DNA of 18,104 nt, from assembly GCA_002336815.1 (NCBI GenBank), contig DDEU01000045.1, positions 6,131 through 24,234 of the forward strand, given 5' to 3'. The notes under the pieces were generated by a model that saw only the letters and a program-made list of their open reading frames with translations, did no database searches and was not told the origin of the DNA. Both the position numbers and the translations under genes were made by a program. This stretch comes from Chitinophagaceae bacterium UBA1946. GTDB lineage: Bacteria; Bacteroidota; Bacteroidia; Chitinophagales; Chitinophagaceae. Within the stretch, counting starts at the first letter, position 1. Each line of letters starts with the position of its first letter. Below, piece by piece: positions 14,973 to 18,104 of this stretch.

Positions 14973-16361
14973 TCACTGTATAGTTGAAGACGAAATTGGT
15001 TTTAGTTTAGCGGTGAAATGGCGAAGCAATAGCGTTTCTTCTGTAATCTCAAGGCCGGTCAGTTCATGCCGGTTGTTGAATACTTCGATGATCACTTCTG
15101 CCACATAATCGATATGGCTTTGTGTGTACACCCTTCGCGGAATGGCCAGCCTTACCAGTTCCATCTGTGCAGGAATTAATTTCCCTTCAGCATCGTATTT
15201 ACCAAACATCAGTGAACCGATCTCCACACTCCTGATGCCGCCTTCTTCATACAAGGCACACACCAGCGACTGACCGGGGTATTGATCAACCGGCACATGC
15301 GCTAAAAATGTTTTGGCATCGATGTATACCGCATGCCCGCCGGCAGGTTGCATTACAGGCACACCGGCAGCAATTAATTTGTTGGTGAGGTACTCGATAC
15401 TCCGGATGCGGTATTGCAGGTAATGCTCGTCCATCACTTCCTGCAGGCCGATCGCAATGGCTTCCAGATCACGGCCGGCAAGTCCACCATAAGTCGTGAA
15501 CCCTTCTGTGATCACGAGTAAATTCCTGCAACGGGTGGCAAGGTCTAAATCTCTCATGGCAAGAAAACCGCCGATGTTAGCGAAGGCATCTTTTTTGGCA
15601 CTCATGGTGCATCCATCCGCATAAGAAAAAATTTCATTCGCAATTTCAGGCACGGGTGTTTTAGCATAACCTTCTTCCCGCAGTTTAATGAAGTAAGAAT
15701 TCTCTGCGAAACGACAGGCATCGATATACAACGGAATATTAAATTCATCACAAATCTTTCTCACCTCTTTTATATTCTGCATACTCACCGGCTGACCACC
15801 ACCGGAATTGTTGGTAATGGTGATCATCAGCATCGGAATATTGGAAGCGCCTTTTTCAATGATCAGTTTTCTCAACAGGTCTATATCCATATTACCTTTG
15901 AAAGGCGCAGGAATGGTTGGATGTTTTCCTTCCCTGCATAAACAATCGATGGCCTCTGCACCGGAGAATTCAATATTGGCACGGGTAGTATCAAAAAAAG
16001 TATTGCTGATAAAAAATTTTCCTTTGCCGCCCAATATTGTAAAAATGATCTTTTCGGCTGCCCTGCCCTGGTGTGTGGGGATGATGTTGGGCATACCCGT
16101 AATACTTCTTACAGAATCTTCAAACCTGAAAAAACTGCTGCTGCCGGCATAAGACTCATCTCCCTGCATAATGCCGGCCCATTGATTGCTGCTCATGGCA
16201 CTGGTGCCGCTGTCTGTGAGCAGGTCGATGAGTACATCATTGGCATTGATGGCAAATGCATTGTAATTGGCGGCTGCCAATATTTCTTTTCTTTCTTCAC
16301 GTGTAGTAAAATAGATCGGCTCAACCGATTTAATGCGGAATGGTTCTATGATCGTTTTCAC
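14973..16361 (-). CDS. tnaA: Tryptophanase (tryptophan indole-lyase)
   Basis: A PLP enzyme that splits L-tryptophan into indole, pyruvate and ammonia. 462 residues, full length. PLP Lys is Lys257 (MSAKKD). Substrate-defining residues are of the tryptophan type: Asp124 (TFFDTTR), Val379 and Ile381 (SVEIGS, where tyrosine phenol-lyase has MERG), and His448 (LRHFTAKL). The N-terminus EPFRIKSVEP aligns with the known enzymes. The start is GTG at 16359-16361; the frame upstream closes with no better start. First gene of the tnaA-tpl operon. The leader contains a hairpin and a short Trp-containing ORF that may regulate it. Overall sequence is nearer to tyrosine phenol-lyase than the E. coli tryptophanase is, so substrate preference should be read from the active-site residues. 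Confidence 0.88.
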   Translation of the reverse strand: MKTIIEPFRIKSVEPIYFTTREERKEILAAANYNAFAINANDVLIDLLTDSGTSAMSSNQWAGIMQGDESYAGSSSFFRFEDSVRSITGMPNIIPTHQGRAAEKIIFTILGGKGKFFISNTFFDTTRANIEFSGAEAIDCLCREGKHPTIPAPFKGNMDIDLLRKLIIEKGASNIPMLMITITNNSGGGQPVSMQNIKEVRKICDEFNIPLYIDACRFAENSYFIKLREEGYAKTPVPEIANEIFSYADGCTMSAKKDAFANIGGFLAMRDLDLATRCRNLLVITEGFTTYGGLAGRDLEAIAIGLQEVMDEHYLQYRIRSIEYLTNKLIAAGVPVMQPAGGHAVYIDAKTFLAHVPVDQYPGQSLVCALYEEGGIRSVEIGSLMFGKYDAEGKLIPAQMELVRLAIPRRVYTQSHIDYVAEVIIEVFNNRHELTGLEITEETLLLRHFTAKLKPISSSTIQ

Positions 16362-16375
16362 TGTATTTAATTTTG

Positions 16376-16390
16376 CAGCCGTAGCGGCTG
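16376..16390 (-). promoter_or_regulatory. Perfect 6-bp hairpin just upstream of the tnaA start
   Basis: CAGCCG, TAG, CGGCTG forms a GC-rich stem-loop about 15 nt before the GTG start of tnaA. On the tnaA transcript a T7 run precedes the stem, so it is not an intrinsic terminator. It sits where it could mask the ribosome-binding region or form part of a leader switch. Confidence 0.45.
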
Positions 16391-16428
16391 ATTAAAAAAA
16401 GAGGATGACAACCAAAAAGGGAGGGTGA

Positions 16429-16467
16429 TCAGGAAGGTTTCCGTATGATATTTATCCAGAGTTTCAT
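16429..16467 (-). CDS. Possible tnaA leader peptide (12 codons, one Trp)
   Basis: ATG at 16465-16467 opens MKLWINIIRKPS and stops with TGA at 16429-16431, 67 nt before tnaA. E. coli TnaC is longer (24 residues) and depends on Trp12, Asp16 and Pro24. This one shares only W-x-N-I and a near-terminal Pro, with different spacing and no Asp. A 12-codon ORF with one Trp could be chance. The position behind a candidate promoter and before a G-poor stretch and a hairpin is what makes it worth listing. Confidence 0.25.
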   Translation of the reverse strand: MKLWINIIRKPS

Positions 16468-16481
16468 ATAGAAATGCTCGT

Positions 16482-16510
16482 CAAAAATAGGAGTTGAACC
16501 TTTACAGAAA
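16482..16510 (-). promoter_or_regulatory. Candidate Bacteroidota-type promoter for tnaA-tpl
   Basis: On the minus strand TATTTTTG (16489-16482) matches the TAnnTTTG -7 element exactly, with TTTC (16510-16507; consensus TTTG) 17 nt upstream. Transcription would begin near 16475, giving a tnaA leader of about 110 nt. The divergent region 16362-16582 also holds ATGATCAT (16534-16541) and CCGCA-C-TGCGG (16552-16562), possible operators for either side. Confidence 0.35.
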
Positions 16511-16582
16511 TATGATATTGGTCACAAAAAAACATGATCATTCAGTTATAACCGCACTGCGGCTTCAACGAAATTTGACAAC

Positions 16583-17035
16583 ATGAAAAAGCTCAGCAAC
16601 ATACTGGTAGTGGGCACCGGCAATACCCTCCGTGGCGATGACGGTATTGGCGCCTATGTATGTTCGCTGATCGATAAGGCCGGTCTTGCAGGTGTACAAA
16701 CCCTGGTAATACAACAACTGCATACCGAACTGGTGGAAGATCTTTTAGCGTTTGATACTATTGTATTGGTAGATGCCTCGGTTTCAACCACGGATGTTTC
16801 TTTTCATCCACTCATACAAAATGAATTGCAGCCGGTTTCATCATCACATCATGTGAATGCTTCCCTGCTGGCTGCACTGGCGCAACAACTTTATCAAAAG
16901 GAAATAACGATGATGGTATGCGCTGTAAAAGGCGAAAATTTTGATATGAGCGAAAGGTTATCTGCAACAGCAAAAAAAAATGCAGACACTGCTTTTGACA
17001 GTATCTGCAAATGGGTCAGTAATCAATATCATTAA
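16583..17035 (+). CDS. [NiFe]-hydrogenase maturation protease
   Basis: A 150-residue endopeptidase of the HyaD/HybD/HoxW family, which trims the C-terminal tail of the hydrogenase large subunit once nickel is in place. Motifs: VVGTGNTLRGDDGIG (9-23), whose Asp20 takes the place of HybD Glu16; LVDAS with Asp64; and SSHHVNASLL with His89 or His90, the likely third nickel-sensing ligand. Soluble, no signal peptide. It starts at ATG 16583. Its stop overlaps by 4 nt the stop of the convergent hydrogenase gene, its presumed substrate. Usually the protease gene follows the hydrogenase genes in one direction, so this orientation is uncommon. Confidence 0.9.
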   Translation: MKKLSNILVVGTGNTLRGDDGIGAYVCSLIDKAGLAGVQTLVIQQLHTELVEDLLAFDTIVLVDASVSTTDVSFHPLIQNELQPVSSSHHVNASLLAALAQQLYQKEITMMVCAVKGENFDMSERLSATAKKNADTAFDSICKWVSNQYH

Positions 17036-18104
17036 AATCTCTCCAGTCTTTTTACAACAATACCTTTTCTATCCTTCACTTCAATCACCATGGGCATTTG
17101 CCCGATGGCATGTGTGGAGCAGGAAAGACAGGGGTCGTAACAGCGGATGGTTGATTCCACCCTGTTTAGCATTCCTTCTTTAATATCGCTGCCGTTTACA
17201 TATTGCCTCGCCACTTCCAGCACCGAACGATTCATAGAAGGATTGTTTTGCCCGGTTGCGATGAGCAGGTTTACCATTTTCAATTTACCTGTTTCATCTG
17301 TTTTATAATGATGGAACAAGGTACCCCTCGGTGCTTCGGAACTGCCAATGCCTTCCTCGTAATTCCACCGGCCATGATGTTGTATGTGCAGGGAGGTAAC
17401 CTGCGGATCATTCAATATGCGCTGGGCATCTTCCACATCACTGAGTGCTTCTATCAACCTGGTATAGTGGTAATGAAATGCACCATGCACGGGCTTACCA
17501 TCATTCAACAATTTAAAGATCTCAAATTCTGCCTGCGCAAGTGGCGTACGCATTCTTGTACAAACATTCAATCTTGCCAGTGGACCTACCCGGTAAAATC
17601 CATTATCAAAACCAAATGGTTTGTAGTAAGGATATTTTAAGTACGACCAGTTAACAGAACGCTCTGCGATCAGGTCGAGGTATTTTTCAGGCGCAATTTG
17701 ATCCTGCAGTATAACACCTTCCTGGTCAATAAAACGAAGTTTGCCATCATACAATTCATGTTCCCCATCCGGCCCTACCGTACCCAGGTATAAAGTGGGC
17801 GAAGTGGCAAATGATTGTACCATCTCTTCATTGTCATCCATAAATTTTTTGATGATGCTGATGCCGAGCTGAACAGTTTCTATTGCTTCGGGGATCCAGT
17901 CGAGCAGTGCTTTCCGGTTGTCTTCTGTCAATGGATAAGCCATACCACCCGGTACAATGCCCATGATATGTATCTTTTTCCCGGTGATCCTTTCGCTCAG
18001 TTCCTGGCCAAATTTCCGCAGGCGAATACCACGCAATGCGATGTCGGGATATTTTTCAGCAATGCCAATGATGTTTCTTTTTGCAGGATCACTGTCGTAG
18101 CCCA
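17032..18104 (-). CDS. [NiFe]-hydrogenase large subunit, group-3-like (HoxH/HydA type), C-terminal part
   Basis: Catalytic subunit of a cytoplasmic hydrogenase interconverting H2 with protons and electrons. The frame is open to the window edge (begins GYDSDPAKRN), so the N-terminal part with the first CxxC pair is missing. The TTG at 18036 is an internal Leu, not the start. Visible: RKFGQELSERITGKKIH, MGIVPGG, SSEAPRGTLFHHY, NLLIATGQNN and the C-terminal nickel motif DPCLSCSTH, followed by a 25-residue tail AIGQMPMVIEV... that the maturation protease should remove after His. EAPRGTLFHHY and the GQMP tail point to group 3 bidirectional/soluble enzymes (3b or 3d), probably with NAD(P)-linked partners encoded beyond the right edge. 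Subgroup cannot be fixed from this part. Confidence 0.9.
   Translation of the reverse strand, partial: GYDSDPAKRNIIGIAEKYPDIALRGIRLRKFGQELSERITGKKIHIMGIVPGGMAYPLTEDNRKALLDWIPEAIETVQLGISIIKKFMDDNEEMVQSFATSPTLYLGTVGPDGEHELYDGKLRFIDQEGVILQDQIAPEKYLDLIAERSVNWSYLKYPYYKPFGFDNGFYRVGPLARLNVCTRMRTPLAQAEFEIFKLLNDGKPVHGAFHYHYTRLIEALSDVEDAQRILNDPQVTSLHIQHHGRWNYEEGIGSSEAPRGTLFHHYKTDETGKLKMVNLLIATGQNNPSMNRSVLEVARQYVNGSDIKEGMLNRVESTIRCYDPCLSCSTHAIGQMPMVIEVKDRKGIVVKRLERF

Noticed and set aside
16376..16390. Intrinsic terminator between tnaA and the protease gene
   Set aside because: The stem is followed by A-rich sequence on both strands, not a T-run.
17203..17640. 145-codon plus-strand ORF opposite the hydrogenase gene
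   Set aside because: It overlaps conserved hydrogenase coding sequence and has no family features.

Overview
The window looks like part of a Bacteroidota chromosome, probably from a Chitinophagaceae-like lineage. The reasons are the near absence of Shine-Dalgarno sites (starts lie in A-rich leaders), tightly packed or overlapping genes, and protein families whose closest relatives, as I remember them, are in that group. Lineage is inference. No rRNA, tRNA, CRISPR array, insertion sequence or phage gene is visible.

Layout. 1-864 is the 3' part of a glycyl-tRNA synthetase gene. 865-2211 is loosely coding: a REP-like hairpin (1021-1106), a small HEAT-repeat protein (1139-1657), and about 550 bases holding what looks like the tail of a decayed minus-strand gene (1798-1965). 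2212-7423 is a two-gene unit overlapping by 11 nt: a GltD-like FAD/Fe-S oxidoreductase and a complete pyruvate:ferredoxin oxidoreductase (NifJ). An imperfect palindrome follows (7428-7513). 7528-10421 is a packed run: a dihydroorotate-dehydrogenase-like flavoprotein, a U32/TrhP-like protein, a basic single-cluster ferredoxin and a PNPOx-fold flavin-binding protein. 10518-13549 is a coupled pair of unknown function: a nitronate-monooxygenase-like TIM barrel with a Cys-rich C-terminal part, and a serine alpha/beta hydrolase. It ends one base from a minus-strand tnaA-tpl operon (16361 to 13551). 16362-16582 is the divergent control region. Last come a plus-strand hydrogenase maturation protease and, tail-to-tail with a 4-nt overlap, the C-terminal part of a group-3-type [NiFe]-hydrogenase large subunit that runs off the right edge.

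How the genes may work together (inference). Tryptophanase and tyrosine phenol-lyase release pyruvate, ammonia, and indole or phenol. PFOR turns pyruvate into acetyl-CoA, CO2 and reduced ferredoxin. The FAD/Fe-S partner and a ferredoxin could move the electrons, and the soluble hydrogenase could balance reductant as H2. This would be an anaerobic or microaerobic amino-acid fermentation cluster. The least explained parts are the 10518-13549 pair, the PFOR partner with a degenerate NAD(P)H site, the DHOD-like protein lacking the catalytic Cys/Ser, and a possible short Trp-containing leader ORF ahead of tnaA.
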